Positions 8,171-17,687 are shown, numbered from the stretch's first letter. The stretch is DNA of 50,705 nt from Firmicutes bacterium CAG:194 (GCA_000432915.1 HF995209.1:1-50705), one strand, 5' to 3'. Notes: generated by a model from the letters alone, not told the origin. Translations and numbers: made by a program.

Positions 8171-9466
8171 ATGAGTTTACAGATGGAAAAATTAGAGCAC
8201 AACATGGCTAAGATTACAATCGAGGTACCTGTGGAAGAAATGGCAAAAGCTGTTAATGCTGCTTATTTAAAAAATAAGAACCAGATCTCTATTCCGGGCT
8301 TCCGTAAAGGAAAAGTGCCGCTTGCTATGGTAGAAAAAATGTATGGCAAGGGTGTATTTTTAGAGGATGCTGCAAATGCTGTTATTCCGGGTGCATATGA
8401 CAAAGCAGTTAAAGAATGTGAAGAAGAGATCGTATCCACACCAACGATCGACGTGGTACAGTTAGAGCCTGAAAAAGCATTCATCTTTACTGCAGAAGTT
8501 GCATTAAAGCCGGAAGTTGAGCTTGGTAAATACAAAGGTGTCAAGATCGACAAAATCGAAACAGAAGTAACAGAGGACGAAGTAAATGAAGCAATCGACC
8601 GTGAAAGAAAGAACAATGCACGTGAGATTACAGTAGAAGACCGTCCGATTCAGGATGGCGATAAGGCTACGATCGACTTTGAAGGATTTGTGGATGGTGT
8701 TGCATTTGAAGGTGGTAAGGGAACAAATTACGATCTGGTGATCGGCTCTCATTCCTTTATCGATAATTTTGAAGAACAGCTCATCGGTAAGAACATCGGC
8801 GATGAAGTAGAAGTAAATGTTACTTTCCCTGAAAGCTATCAGGCAGAAGAACTTGCTGGAAAGCCGGCCGTATTCAAAGTAAAAGTAAACGGTATCAAAG
8901 TAGACGAGCTGCCTGAGCTGGATGATGAATTCGCATCAGAAGTTTCTGAGTATGAAACAGTAGCTGAGTACAAGGACAGCGTTAAGAAAGGACTTGCAGA
9001 GACAAAAGAAAAGAATGCAAAGGATGCAAAAGAAAAAGCAGCGATTGATGCAGTCATCGCTGATGCAAAGATGGATATTCCGGAAGCAATGATCAAGACA
9101 ACACAGAGACAGATGATGGATGAGTTCGCACAGCGTATATCCGGTCAGGGATTATCATTCGAGCAGTATCTGCAGTTCACAGGCATGACAGAAGAGCAGA
9201 TGCTTGAGCAGATCAGACCACAGGCTGAGCTCCGTATCAAGTCAAGACTTGTCTTAGAAGCAATTGTAGCAGCAGAAAAAATCGAGGCGACTGAAGAAGA
9301 TTTCGAACAGGAAATCGCAAAGATGGCTGAGATGTACCAGATGGAAGCTGATAAGGCAAAAGAGCTGATCGGTGAAGCCGGTAAGGCAGAGATCATGAAA
9401 GATCTTGCAGTTACAAAGGCAGCAGAGTTCGTAAGAGACAATGCAAAGGAAAGCAAAAGCAAATAA
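8171..9466 (+). CDS. tig: Trigger factor (ribosome-associated chaperone)
   Basis: This 431-residue protein has the three trigger factor domains in order. The N-terminal ribosome-binding domain carries the signature GFRKGKVP (about residue 40). The FKBP-type prolyl isomerase domain (about 150-240) contains DGDKATIDFEGFVDG and GSHSFIDNFEEQLIG. The helical C-terminal substrate-binding domain (about 245-430) contains the TEEQMLEQIRPQAE block. It binds nascent chains at the ribosome exit. The start at 8171 follows AAGGAGG; an in-frame ATG at 8126 lies upstream of that site and is less likely. It heads the conserved tig-clpP-clpX-lon-engB order. Confidence 0.97.
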   Translation: MSLQMEKLEHNMAKITIEVPVEEMAKAVNAAYLKNKNQISIPGFRKGKVPLAMVEKMYGKGVFLEDAANAVIPGAYDKAVKECEEEIVSTPTIDVVQLEPEKAFIFTAEVALKPEVELGKYKGVKIDKIETEVTEDEVNEAIDRERKNNAREITVEDRPIQDGDKATIDFEGFVDGVAFEGGKGTNYDLVIGSHSFIDNFEEQLIGKNIGDEVEVNVTFPESYQAEELAGKPAVFKVKVNGIKVDELPELDDEFASEVSEYETVAEYKDSVKKGLAETKEKNAKDAKEKAAIDAVIADAKMDIPEAMIKTTQRQMMDEFAQRISGQGLSFEQYLQFTGMTEEQMLEQIRPQAELRIKSRLVLEAIVAAEKIEATEEDFEQEIAKMAEMYQMEADKAKELIGEAGKAEIMKDLAVTKAAEFVRDNAKESKSK

Positions 9467-9505
9467 GAAATAAGACGTGTTTTATATAAGTAAGGAGGAA
9501 TTACC

Positions 9506-10096
9506 ATGAGTTTAGTACCTTATGTCATTGAACAAACAAGCCGTGGGGAACGTTCCTATGATATTTATTCAAGACTGTTAAAAGAAAGAATTATCTTTTT
9601 GGGCGAAGAAGTGAATGATACTTCTGCCAGCATCGTAGTAGCACAGCTTCTGTTCTTAGAGGCTGAGGATCCGGAAAAAGATATCCAGATCTATATCAAC
9701 AGCCCGGGCGGTTCCGTAACCGCCGGTATGGCAATTTATGATACGATGCAATATGTAAAGTGTGATGTTTCCACTATTTGTATCGGTATGGCTGCAAGTA
9801 TGGGTGCATTCCTGCTCGCAGGCGGTACAAAAGGAAAACGTATGGCACTTCCGAACGCTGAGATCATGATTCATCAGCCTTCAGGCGGATCTCAGGGACA
9901 GGCTACAGAAATCGAGATCGCAGCAAAGCATATTCTGCGTACCAAGGAAAAGCTGAATAAGATTCTTGCTGCCAACACCGGACGGGATTACGAAGTGATC
10001 GCTGCCGATACAGAAAGAGATAACTGGAAGACTGCACAGGAAGCGCTGGAATATGGTCTGATCGATAAAGTTATCGAAAACAGAACGGAAATTTAA
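9506..10096 (+). CDS. clpP: ATP-dependent Clp protease proteolytic subunit
   Basis: This 196-residue serine protease forms the barrel that degrades proteins unfolded by ClpX or other Clp ATPases. The full catalytic triad is visible: Ser98 in GMAASMGA, His123 in MIHQPSGG and Asp172 in TERDNW. The N-terminal PYVIEQTSRGERSYDIYSRLL and the INSPGGSVTAG strand are family hallmarks. The ATG follows AAGGAGG. It lies 39 bases after tig and 17 bases before clpX, so the three form one operon. Confidence 0.98.
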   Translation: MSLVPYVIEQTSRGERSYDIYSRLLKERIIFLGEEVNDTSASIVVAQLLFLEAEDPEKDIQIYINSPGGSVTAGMAIYDTMQYVKCDVSTICIGMAASMGAFLLAGGTKGKRMALPNAEIMIHQPSGGSQGQATEIEIAAKHILRTKEKLNKILAANTGRDYEVIAADTERDNWKTAQEALEYGLIDKVIENRTEI

Positions 10097-10113
10097 AATG
10101 TAGGAGCGTAAAA

Positions 10114-11379
10114 ATGGCAGGAAAAAGTTCTGATACAAAAGTCAGATGTTCTTTTTGCAATAAGACACAGGATCAGGTGCGTAAAATGATCGCAGGCCCG
10201 ACAGGCGTCTATATCTGTGATGAATGTGTGGATCTGTGTGCGGATATTATTGAAGAAGAGTATGAAGAGGAAGAATCCACCAATGCAGTGGATATTAACC
10301 TGCTCAAGCCGGTAGAGATTAAAGAGTTTCTGGATGATTATGTGATAGGGCAGGAGGAAGCCAAGAAGGTACTGTCTGTGGCTGTTTATAATCATTATAA
10401 GCGTGTGACCGCAGATAAGGATCTGGATGATGTGGAGCTGCAGAAGAGCAATATCATCATGATCGGACCAACAGGCAGCGGTAAGACGTTTTTGGCGCAG
10501 ACACTTGCAAAGATCATTAATGTACCGTTTGCGATCGCGGATGCGACGACACTGACGGAAGCCGGTTATGTCGGAGAAGATGTGGAAAATATCCTGCTGA
10601 AGCTGATCCAGGCGGCAGATTATGATGTAGAACGTGCACAGTACGGTATCATCTATATTGATGAGATCGATAAGATCACAAAGAAGAGCGAAAATGTTTC
10701 AATCACCAGAGATGTATCGGGCGAAGGTGTACAGCAGGCACTTCTGAAGATCATTGAAGGTACGGTTGCATCAGTTCCGCCACAGGGGGGCAGAAAGCAT
10801 CCACATCAGGAACTGATCCAGATTGACACAACCAATATTTTATTTATTTGTTCCGGTGCGTTTGACGGACTGGAAAAGATCATTGAAAACAGACTGGACA
10901 GAAAGTCCATTGGCTTTAATGCAGAGATCGGAGAAAACGTGATCCGCGACATCAGCGATATGCTGAAGGAAGTAACACCGCAGGATCTTGTGAAATTTGG
11001 TCTGATTCCTGAATTTGTCGGACGAGTTCCGATCACGGTATCTTTGGAAGGACTGGATGAAGAAGCACTGAAGAAGATATTGACAGAGCCAAAGAGCGCG
11101 CTTGTAAAGCAGTATAAGAAGCTCTTTGAAATGGATGGCGTAGATCTTGAATTTGAGCCGGATGCGGTCACAGAGATCGCAAAGCAGGCAATGGAGAGAA
11201 AGACCGGAGCCAGAGGTCTGAGATCGATCATTGAAAAGATCATGATGGATATTATGTATGAGATCCCATCGGATGATACGATACAAAAATGTACTATTAC
11301 AAAACAGGTAGTGCTGGGAGAGAGTAAACCGATCGTAGAGCATCGGGAATCGGATTCCGCAAAGAAATTAAGAGCATAA
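10114..11379 (+). CDS. clpX: Clp protease ATP-binding subunit ClpX
   Basis: This 421-residue AAA+ unfoldase feeds substrates to ClpP. The N-terminal zinc-binding domain has Cys12, Cys15, Cys35 and Cys38. Walker A is GPTGSGKT at residues 118-125, Walker B is IIYIDEIDKI, and the pore and sensor regions (ADATTLTEAGYVGEDVE, GARGLRSIIE) are conserved. An IGF-type ClpP-docking loop is seen as SIGFNAE. The length is normal. A hairpin with a short T run follows and may dampen readthrough into lon. Confidence 0.98.
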   Translation: MAGKSSDTKVRCSFCNKTQDQVRKMIAGPTGVYICDECVDLCADIIEEEYEEEESTNAVDINLLKPVEIKEFLDDYVIGQEEAKKVLSVAVYNHYKRVTADKDLDDVELQKSNIIMIGPTGSGKTFLAQTLAKIINVPFAIADATTLTEAGYVGEDVENILLKLIQAADYDVERAQYGIIYIDEIDKITKKSENVSITRDVSGEGVQQALLKIIEGTVASVPPQGGRKHPHQELIQIDTTNILFICSGAFDGLEKIIENRLDRKSIGFNAEIGENVIRDISDMLKEVTPQDLVKFGLIPEFVGRVPITVSLEGLDEEALKKILTEPKSALVKQYKKLFEMDGVDLEFEPDAVTEIAKQAMERKTGARGLRSIIEKIMMDIMYEIPSDDTIQKCTITKQVVLGESKPIVEHRESDSAKKLRA

Positions 11380-11392
11380 GGACGTCGCCCTG

Positions 11393-11420
11393 CCAGCAGG
11401 GCGGCGTTTTGCCATAAGAA
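11393..11420 (+). terminator. Terminator or attenuator between clpX and lon
   Basis: A GC-rich 10-bp stem, CGTCGCCCTG (11393-11402) with CAGGGCGGCG (11407-11416), has one T-G pair, a 4-base loop and only four Ts after it. It is placed to give partial termination within the operon rather than a full stop. Confidence 0.65.
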
Positions 11421-11430
11421 AGAGAAAAAT

Positions 11431-13767
11431 ATGGAACAGATACAGAAGAAATTACCAGTGATCCCCCTGCGGGATGTCTGCGTTCTGCCCGATAATGTGA
11501 TACACTTTGATATCAGCAGGAAAGCGTCTGCCATAGCGCTGGAGCTGGCAATGAGCATGGAGCAGGAAATCTTTCTGGTCATGCAGAAAGATCCGCAGAT
11601 AAAGGAGCCTGCAAGAGAGGATCTGTATGAAGTCGGTACACTTGCAAAGATCAGACAGCTTATTAAAATGCCGGGGAAAATCATACGGGTATTGGTAGAG
11701 GGTGTTTGCAGAGGGCAGATAGAAGAAATAGAAGAGACAGACTGCATGTGGGCAGTCTTTACGATACAGAAAGCAGATATAGAGGCGGACGCAGAACCGG
11801 ATGCGGCGACGCGGGAAGCAATGCGGCGTCAGCTGTCAGAAGCCTATACGAAGCTGCAGAGCATGCAGGACAAAGGCAACGGCGTGATCCGGCATTTGGA
11901 GGAAGTGAAAGATTTCTCTCATTTTATGGATCAGCTTGCCATGAATCTGCAAGTTTCTCCTGCAAAAAAACAGCAGGTACTTGCATGTATATCCCTGCAG
12001 GACAGATATACCTATATCGAAACATTGTTGCAGGAAGAGATCCAGGTCATGGAGATCCGCAATGAACTGAATAAGGAAGTCAAGAAAAGGGTAGAGAAAA
12101 ACCAGAGAGAATATGTGCTCAGAGAGCAGATGCATTACATCCGCAAAGAGCTGGGAGAGGAAGATACCGAGTCAGATGCGGAAGCATTCCACAAAAAGCT
12201 GAAAAAGCTGCAGGCAGATGATACGGTAAAAGAACGGATCAAAAAAGAGATCGCCAGATACGAGAGGATCAGCATGAGTTCTTCGGAAAGTGCTGTAGAA
12301 CGCGGTTATATCGAAACGCTTCTGGAGATGCCATGGGACAAGTGCTCGGAAGATAATACAGACATTGAGAAAGCAGAAAAGATCCTGCAGGCAGACCATT
12401 ACGGGCTTACAGATGTCAAAGAGAGGATTTTGGAATATCTGGCAGTCAGGCAGCTTGCTGAAAAAGGAAACAGCCCTATTTTATGTCTGGTCGGACCGCC
12501 TGGTATCGGTAAAACGAGTATTGCGCGCAGTATGGCACGCGCCATGCACAAAGAATATGTCAGGATCTGTCTGGGCGGTGTCAGGGATGAAGCAGAGATC
12601 CGTGGACACAGAAAGACGTATGTAGGTGCAATGCCCGGACGGATCGTTACGGCGATCAAGCAGGCAGGTGTGAAAAATCCATTGATCCTGCTGGATGAGA
12701 TTGATAAGATGAGCCGGGATTATAAAGGAGACACTGCTTCCGCAATGCTGGAAGTGCTTGACAGTGAACAGAATGAGCATTTTCAGGATCATTATCTGGA
12801 ACTGCCGATCGATCTGTCGGAGGTTACTTTTATCGCGACGGCAAATGACCTGCAGGACATTGATGCGCCGCTGCGTGATCGTATGGAGATCATAGAAATC
12901 GGTGGCTATACGACAAACGAGAAGCTGCATATTGCAAAAGAACACCTCGTAAAGAAGCAGCTTTCCCAACACGGTCTTCTGGCAAAACAGCTTTCGTTCA
13001 GCGATAAAGCACTGGAGAAACTGATCCTTGCCTATACAAGAGAGGCGGGCGTCAGGGAGCTGGAGCGTAAGATCGGGAAGATCTGCAGAAAGGTGGCAGC
13101 GCAGCTTTTGAAAAAGGAAACAAAGGCTGTCCGCATTACCATTCATAATCTGTCCGAATATCTGGGAAAAGAAAAGTTCCAGCCCGAGAAGCGGGCGAAA
13201 AAAGCGGATGTCGGTATTGTACGCGGTCTGGCATGGACAAGCGTCGGCGGTGTGACACTGGAGATTGAAGTCAACGAAATGCCCGGAAAAGGCGAGATCA
13301 AACTGACCGGACAACTGGGAGATGTGATGAAGGAATCTGCAATGACAGGCATTTCTTATATCCGTTCTGTCAGCAGGAAGTATGATATCCCGGATGATTA
13401 TTTTGAAACGCATGATCTGCATATCCATATCCCGGAGGGCGCAGTGCCAAAGGATGGGCCAAGTGCAGGTATCACGATGGCGGCAGCGGTCTTATCTGCG
13501 ATCACACACCGGAAGATCCGTGCTAATCTTGCCATGACAGGAGAGATCACATTGCGCGGTCGTGTATTACCGATCGGCGGTTTGAAAGAAAAGCTGCTTG
13601 CAGCCAAAAATGCAGGTATTGAAAACGTATTAATACCAGTAGATAATGTAAAAGATCTGGAAGAAATAGAACAAGAAATTAAAACAGGACTTAATATTGC
13701 ACCTGTTACTAATATGGAAGAGGTGCTGCAGCACTCGTTCCAGAAAGGGAGCAAAGATGATTATTAA
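11431..13767 (+). CDS. lon: ATP-dependent protease Lon
   Basis: This 778-residue protease degrades damaged and regulatory proteins. The N-terminal LON substrate-binding domain starts with LPVIPLRDVCVLP. A helical region (about 190-310) contains EYVLREQMHYIRKELGEED. The AAA+ module has Walker A GPPGIGKT and Walker B LILLDEIDKM. The C-terminal S16 protease domain has the catalytic Ser678 in PKDGPSAGITMA and the partner lysine in GGLKEKLLAAKNAG. The ribosome site is weak, consistent with partial coupling to upstream translation. Its end overlaps engB by 11 bases. Confidence 0.98.
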   Translation: MEQIQKKLPVIPLRDVCVLPDNVIHFDISRKASAIALELAMSMEQEIFLVMQKDPQIKEPAREDLYEVGTLAKIRQLIKMPGKIIRVLVEGVCRGQIEEIEETDCMWAVFTIQKADIEADAEPDAATREAMRRQLSEAYTKLQSMQDKGNGVIRHLEEVKDFSHFMDQLAMNLQVSPAKKQQVLACISLQDRYTYIETLLQEEIQVMEIRNELNKEVKKRVEKNQREYVLREQMHYIRKELGEEDTESDAEAFHKKLKKLQADDTVKERIKKEIARYERISMSSSESAVERGYIETLLEMPWDKCSEDNTDIEKAEKILQADHYGLTDVKERILEYLAVRQLAEKGNSPILCLVGPPGIGKTSIARSMARAMHKEYVRICLGGVRDEAEIRGHRKTYVGAMPGRIVTAIKQAGVKNPLILLDEIDKMSRDYKGDTASAMLEVLDSEQNEHFQDHYLELPIDLSEVTFIATANDLQDIDAPLRDRMEIIEIGGYTTNEKLHIAKEHLVKKQLSQHGLLAKQLSFSDKALEKLILAYTREAGVRELERKIGKICRKVAAQLLKKETKAVRITIHNLSEYLGKEKFQPEKRAKKADVGIVRGLAWTSVGGVTLEIEVNEMPGKGEIKLTGQLGDVMKESAMTGISYIRSVSRKYDIPDDYFETHDLHIHIPEGAVPKDGPSAGITMAAAVLSAITHRKIRANLAMTGEITLRGRVLPIGGLKEKLLAAKNAGIENVLIPVDNVKDLEEIEQEIKTGLNIAPVTNMEEVLQHSFQKGSKDDY

Positions 13768-14353
13768 AAATGTGGCACTGGAGACAGTGTGTGGCATTAC
13801 AAGTACATTACCGAAAAATACACTCCCGGAGATTGCATTTGCCGGAAAGAGTAATGTGGGAAAATCTTCGCTGATCAACGGGCTGATGAACCGCAAATCT
13901 TTGGCAAGGACTTCTGCACAGCCTGGTAAGACGCAGACGATCAATTACTACAACATCAATCAGGAACTGTATTTTGTGGATCTGCCGGGTTATGGCTATG
14001 CGAATGCTTCTGTGGAGGTAAAAGCTAAATGGGGCAAGATGATCGAGCGCTATCTGCAAAAATCCGAAATGCTCAAAGAAGTATTTCTGCTGATCGATAT
14101 CCGGCATAAACCGGGTGCAAATGATGTGCAGATGTATGACTGGATCTTACATAACGGATTCAGACCGATCATCATTGCTACAAAGCTGGATAAGATCAAT
14201 CGTTCTCAGGTGCAGAAGCAGATCAGGCTGATCAAAGAAACACTAAAGGTTGAGCCGGGAACACTGGTATTTCCTTATTCTGCCCAGACGAAGCAGGGCA
14301 GAGACGAATTGTATGACTTTATTGATAAAGTAGTTCTGGATAAGAAAGAGTGA
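13757..14353 (+). CDS. engB: Ribosome biogenesis GTPase EngB/YsxC
   Basis: This 198-residue GTPase acts in late 50S subunit assembly. G1 is GKSNVGKS, G2 is around the TSAQPGKTQT segment, G3 is DLPGYG and G4 is TKLDK. It starts at 13757 with an AAGGGAG site inside the end of lon. The ATGATTATTAAA start overlaps the lon stop, so the two are probably translationally coupled. An in-frame ATG at 13697 lies deep inside lon and is rejected. Confidence 0.96.
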   Translation: MIIKNVALETVCGITSTLPKNTLPEIAFAGKSNVGKSSLINGLMNRKSLARTSAQPGKTQTINYYNINQELYFVDLPGYGYANASVEVKAKWGKMIERYLQKSEMLKEVFLLIDIRHKPGANDVQMYDWILHNGFRPIIIATKLDKINRSQVQKQIRLIKETLKVEPGTLVFPYSAQTKQGRDELYDFIDKVVLDKKE

Positions 14354-14359
14354 TGAATA

Positions 14360-15556
14360 ATGGATTCTGTAAAACACTACCTGAAAATTTTTCTGAATTT
14401 GGTGCTCGCGGCTCTGGCAATCATATTGGCCGTTATTTTATTACCACGGCTGATCGTATTTTTTATGCCTTTTGTCGTTGGCTGGATCATTGCGCTCCTT
14501 GCCAATCCGCTTGTACAGCTTCTGGAAAAGCATCTGAAGATCAAACGAAAAGCCGGTTCCGCCTTTATTATTGCAGTAGTTATCGGCGGTGTGGCATTTC
14601 TGCTCTACCTTGCTGCTGACTTTCTGGCACAGCAGGTGATCGGATTTATCGGAAATCTGCCTTCTATGTGGGAAGCAATCGAGGCGGATCTGACACATGT
14701 TGGTGGTAGATTCCAGGTACTATACCGGCGTATGCCGCTAGATTCCAGACAACAGATCGACAGTGTGATCGAAAGCGTAAAATCTTATATGGGAAATCTG
14801 CTTGGAAATCTGAGTTCTCCAACAGTTAAAGTGGTCAGCAGGGTTGCAATGAATGTGCCAAGTATACTGATGTCTATCCTGATGGGATTGCTATCTGCTT
14901 ACTTTTTTGTTGCGGAAAAGTTTCAGATCAATGCATTTTTACAGAAATGCGTACCACAGCCGGTCAAGAAGCAGTGGCAGATCGTAAAAAATACGATGAC
15001 AAAGGCTTTTGGCGGCTATTTTCTGGCACAGCTGAAAATTGAAATATGGATGTATCTGCTGCTGGTGGTCGGTCTGGTGATTACCGGAACAAAATATGCG
15101 GTATTGGTGGCACTGGGAATTGCGGTATTAGATTTTCTGCCGGTTTTTGGCACAGGAACAGTACTTGTGCCATGGGCAATCATTAAAATACTGAACGGAA
15201 ATTATACAACAGCGATCATTCTTCTGGTACTGTGGGGCGGTGGACAGCTGCTCCGACAGATGATCCAGCCGAGGATTGTGGGAGATTCTCTGGGTCTATC
15301 CACTTTGCCGACATTGATCCTTTTATTTATCGGTTGGCGCCTTTCCGGTGTTGGCGGTATGATTCTGGCAGTTCCGGTCGGACTTGTGCTGTATAATCTG
15401 TATAAATCAGGTCTTTTTGATACGACGATCGACAGCATCAAAATACTGGCAAGAGATCTGAGTGCATTTTGTAAGTATACAAAACAGGATTATGTGCATT
15501 ATAAGAAGTATGAAAAACCGGAGAAAAAAACGGACGGGGATTGCAAAAAAGAGTAA
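14360..15556 (+). CDS. AI-2E family transporter (PerM-like permease)
   Basis: This 398-residue polytopic membrane protein has paired N-terminal helices (about residues 10-50), a helix near 65-85, a periplasm-sized segment (about 95-165) and a cluster of C-terminal helices (about 165-345) with LDFLPVFGTGTVLVPWAI and the PRIVGDSLGLSTLPTL block typical of AI-2E/UPF0118 proteins. Relatives include TqsA, linked to autoinducer-2 export, and Na+/H+ antiporters, so the substrate is uncertain. It starts 6 bases after the engB stop and ends with a charged cytoplasmic tail. Confidence 0.88.
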   Translation: MDSVKHYLKIFLNLVLAALAIILAVILLPRLIVFFMPFVVGWIIALLANPLVQLLEKHLKIKRKAGSAFIIAVVIGGVAFLLYLAADFLAQQVIGFIGNLPSMWEAIEADLTHVGGRFQVLYRRMPLDSRQQIDSVIESVKSYMGNLLGNLSSPTVKVVSRVAMNVPSILMSILMGLLSAYFFVAEKFQINAFLQKCVPQPVKKQWQIVKNTMTKAFGGYFLAQLKIEIWMYLLLVVGLVITGTKYAVLVALGIAVLDFLPVFGTGTVLVPWAIIKILNGNYTTAIILLVLWGGGQLLRQMIQPRIVGDSLGLSTLPTLILLFIGWRLSGVGGMILAVPVGLVLYNLYKSGLFDTTIDSIKILARDLSAFCKYTKQDYVHYKKYEKPEKKTDGDCKKE

Positions 15557-15569
15557 GTTAAGGTATACT
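15541..15569 (+). promoter_or_regulatory. Sigma-A-type promoter for the small protein at 15601
   Basis: TTGCAA (15541-15546) and TATACT (15564-15569) are separated by 17 bases. It overlaps the end of the AI-2E transporter gene and sits about 30 bases before the next start, so the 92-residue gene probably has its own transcript. Confidence 0.6.
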
Positions 15570-15600
15570 GAAGGTGACTTTTCGAAAGGAAGGATTCAGC

Positions 15601-15879
15601 ATGGGAATTGGCGCGATCATGGCATATCAGCCATATATTTACAATACCAATACAGTCAGTGCGAAAAGCCTTGAAAAGATACAGGGTGTAAATAATGACG
15701 TATCGACTGATCATATCGAAAAGAAATCCCCTTATGTTGCAGATGTGGAGAATTCTCTTTCCTATGGAGAGACTTCTGATTTTGCCAGTGTTTTAGATGA
15801 ACAGATGCATATGGGTATGCAGAATGCAATGCGCTTATTTGGAAGTGATTCTGTATATGCAGCAAATGTAACGGATTAA
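15601..15879 (+). CDS. Small protein of unknown function
   Basis: This gene encodes 92 residues that I do not recognise. The ATG follows GAAAGGAAGG, and the gene has a near-consensus promoter and a strong terminator, so it looks like a real single-gene unit. The N-terminus (MGIGAIMAYQPYIYN) is conserved-looking and mildly hydrophobic. The rest is polar, with a short methionine-rich helix (DEQMHMGMQNAMRLF) near the C-terminus. No signal peptide with a cleavage site, no transmembrane helix and no cysteines are seen. It may be lineage-specific. Confidence 0.7.
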   Translation: MGIGAIMAYQPYIYNTNTVSAKSLEKIQGVNNDVSTDHIEKKSPYVADVENSLSYGETSDFASVLDEQMHMGMQNAMRLFGSDSVYAANVTD

Positions 15880-15901
15880 GGGAAGTTCAATGTATGCATA
15901 G

Positions 15902-15934
15902 AAACTCATGGATATACGATCCATGAGTTTTTTT
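15902..15934 (+). terminator. Rho-independent terminator
   Basis: AAACTCATGGAT (15902-15913) pairs with ATCCATGAGTTT (15919-15930) around a 5-base loop and continues into a T run. It ends the transcript of the 92-residue gene. Confidence 0.9.
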
Positions 15935-15974
15935 AAACCGCATAATGATAGAAAACAAAAAAGAGGAGAAAACA

Positions 15975-16913
15975 ATGAACATTTTTATCGCAATCGCATT
16001 ATTGATCGTCGGCTTTGTGATGTTGACCAAAGGAGCAGACTGGTTTGTGGACGGATCTTCCGCACTTGCCTTCCGGCTCGGCATACCGCAGCTTGTGATC
16101 GGTCTGACGATCGTTGCCATGGGAACAAGTGCACCGGAGGCGGCTGTCAGTATTACCTCTGCCCTGAAAGGAAATGAAGGAATCACAGTCGGAAATGTCG
16201 TGGGAAGTAATATTATGAATATCCTGCTGATCCTTGGTATTGCATCGGTCATTGTGCCATTGGCGGTACAGAAATCAACAAGAATGATAGAAATACCCTA
16301 TATGATCGCCATTACCGTTTTATTTGGTGTTTTGGGTTACACAGGAGAAATGGTAACAAGAGTGGAAGGCGGCATTTTGTGGATCGCTTTTCTGATCTAT
16401 CTGGGCTATCTGCTCTGGATGGCAAAGAAAGGTAAGGAGGATAATGAGCCGGATGAAAAGCAGAAAAGCCTGCCTGTGCAGCTTTTGATGATCCTGGCCG
16501 GCCTTATATGTATCGTGCTTGGAAGTGATTTTGTAGTCGATGGAGCAACCGAGATCGCAAAGGTGATCGGTATCAGCGACAGGATCATCGGTCTGACGAT
16601 CGTTGCCTTCGGTACCTCATTGCCTGAGCTTGTGACGTCTATTGCAGCAGCAAGAAGAGGCAATGCGGATATCGCGATCGGCAATATTGTTGGCAGCAAT
16701 GTTTTTAATATTTTATTTGTAGCGGGTACTTCCGCACTGATCAGTCCGGTCGTATTTGAAAGTAAATTTGTGCTGGATACAGCGGTGGCAACAGCAACAG
16801 CCGTTCTGCTTCTTGTCTGTGTCTGCAATAAAGAAGGTAAATTAAAACGCTCAGGCGGCATCATCATGCTGGCTGCGTATGCAGCGTATTTTGTGAAGCT
16901 TCTGATCGGCTGA
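15975..16913 (+). CDS. Calcium/sodium antiporter, CaCA family (YrbG-like)
   Basis: This 312-residue membrane protein is built from two related halves, each with an alpha-repeat: MGTSAPEAAVSI with GNVVGSNIMNILLILG (about 50-95), and FGTSLPELVTSI with GNIVGSNVFNILFVAG (about 200-250). The GTSxPE glutamates coordinate cations in this family. About ten transmembrane segments with a charged loop (KKGKEDNEPDEKQKS) in the middle fit an inverted-repeat exchanger. The start at 15975 follows AGAGGAGA. The likely role is Ca2+ or other cation extrusion in exchange for Na+; ion specificity is not visible. Confidence 0.92.
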   Translation: MNIFIAIALLIVGFVMLTKGADWFVDGSSALAFRLGIPQLVIGLTIVAMGTSAPEAAVSITSALKGNEGITVGNVVGSNIMNILLILGIASVIVPLAVQKSTRMIEIPYMIAITVLFGVLGYTGEMVTRVEGGILWIAFLIYLGYLLWMAKKGKEDNEPDEKQKSLPVQLLMILAGLICIVLGSDFVVDGATEIAKVIGISDRIIGLTIVAFGTSLPELVTSIAAARRGNADIAIGNIVGSNVFNILFVAGTSALISPVVFESKFVLDTAVATATAVLLLVCVCNKEGKLKRSGGIIMLAAYAAYFVKLLIG

Positions 16914-16924
16914 CAGGCTGCAGC

Positions 16925-17668
16925 CTATAAATTAGGCTGCATGCTCTTGCTGATCACAGAGTGAAATGAGAACAGATCAGGACGGTTACGGGATTCAGAG
17001 TATTCAAACTGGATCCCGTACTGATTATAACACTTGGATGTCATAACAGCCATACAGTTGTAATCGCCAAGTGTCAGATAATGCTCATCAAATGGCGTGG
17101 TGCGCTCTACTGTAACCGTACGCTTGATCGTGGTAAGCTCAATACCGAGCACCTTTGTATAATATTCAAACAGTGATTTCTGCGCAATTTCTTTTGTCAG
17201 ATCTTTGATAATATCTTTTCTTAACAGGTTTGTATCTACCATTTTCGCAATATCATCCAGATAACGTACCCTCTGAATAAAATAAACCTCAGTACCAACC
17301 GGGAAATCTGTCTTTTGGGAAAGCTTTTCATCCACAATAAGTTCTGTAAAGGTAATGACCTTTGTCCTGACATGGTACCCATATTTGGTAACTGTTGTTG
17401 TCAGACCTTCCATGCCCATTGCACGAAAATCATACTTTTGCTGTGGCTGTGGGGCTGTTTGTATGACGCGCACGCCTTTTCCGTGACGCGGCTGTACATA
17501 GCCCTCCATAACAAGGTAGGAAATGGCGCGGCGTATTGTATTCCGTGAGCAGTCGTATTGCTGCACCAGTGTATTTTCCGGTGGGAGAAATATACCCTCC
17601 TTATATTCTTTCCTGTCAATTTTATCTTTCAGATCTTTATAGATCAGTTCGTATTTTGATTTTGGCAT
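16925..17668 (-). CDS. GntR family transcriptional regulator (HutC/TreR type, UTRA domain)
   Basis: This 247-residue regulator has an N-terminal winged helix (residues about 1-72), with LPPENTLVQQYDCSRNTIRRAI as recognition region and GYVQPRHGKGVRV as wing, followed by a UTRA ligand-binding domain (about 90-240). UTRA regulators usually sense sugar phosphates or amino sugars. Its divergent neighbour is now only the tail of a PTS EIIA domain, so the gene it once regulated may have been deleted. The ATG follows AAAGGA. A short stem (16920-16940) overlaps its 3' end without a T run. Confidence 0.9.
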   Translation of the reverse strand: MPKSKYELIYKDLKDKIDRKEYKEGIFLPPENTLVQQYDCSRNTIRRAISYLVMEGYVQPRHGKGVRVIQTAPQPQQKYDFRAMGMEGLTTTVTKYGYHVRTKVITFTELIVDEKLSQKTDFPVGTEVYFIQRVRYLDDIAKMVDTNLLRKDIIKDLTKEIAQKSLFEYYTKVLGIELTTIKRTVTVERTTPFDEHYLTLGDYNCMAVMTSKCYNQYGIQFEYSESRNRPDLFSFHSVISKSMQPNL

Positions 17669-17687
17669 AGGTTTTCCTTTCTTTACA

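Noticed and set aside
10806..11747. Minus-strand 313-codon open frame across clpX and lon
   Set aside because: Serine/isoleucine-rich antisense frame spanning two conserved genes and a terminator.
12481..13428. Long minus-strand open frame inside lon
   Set aside because: It is the antisense shadow of a highly conserved gene. The translated protein is Cys/His-rich with no domain and no ribosome site.
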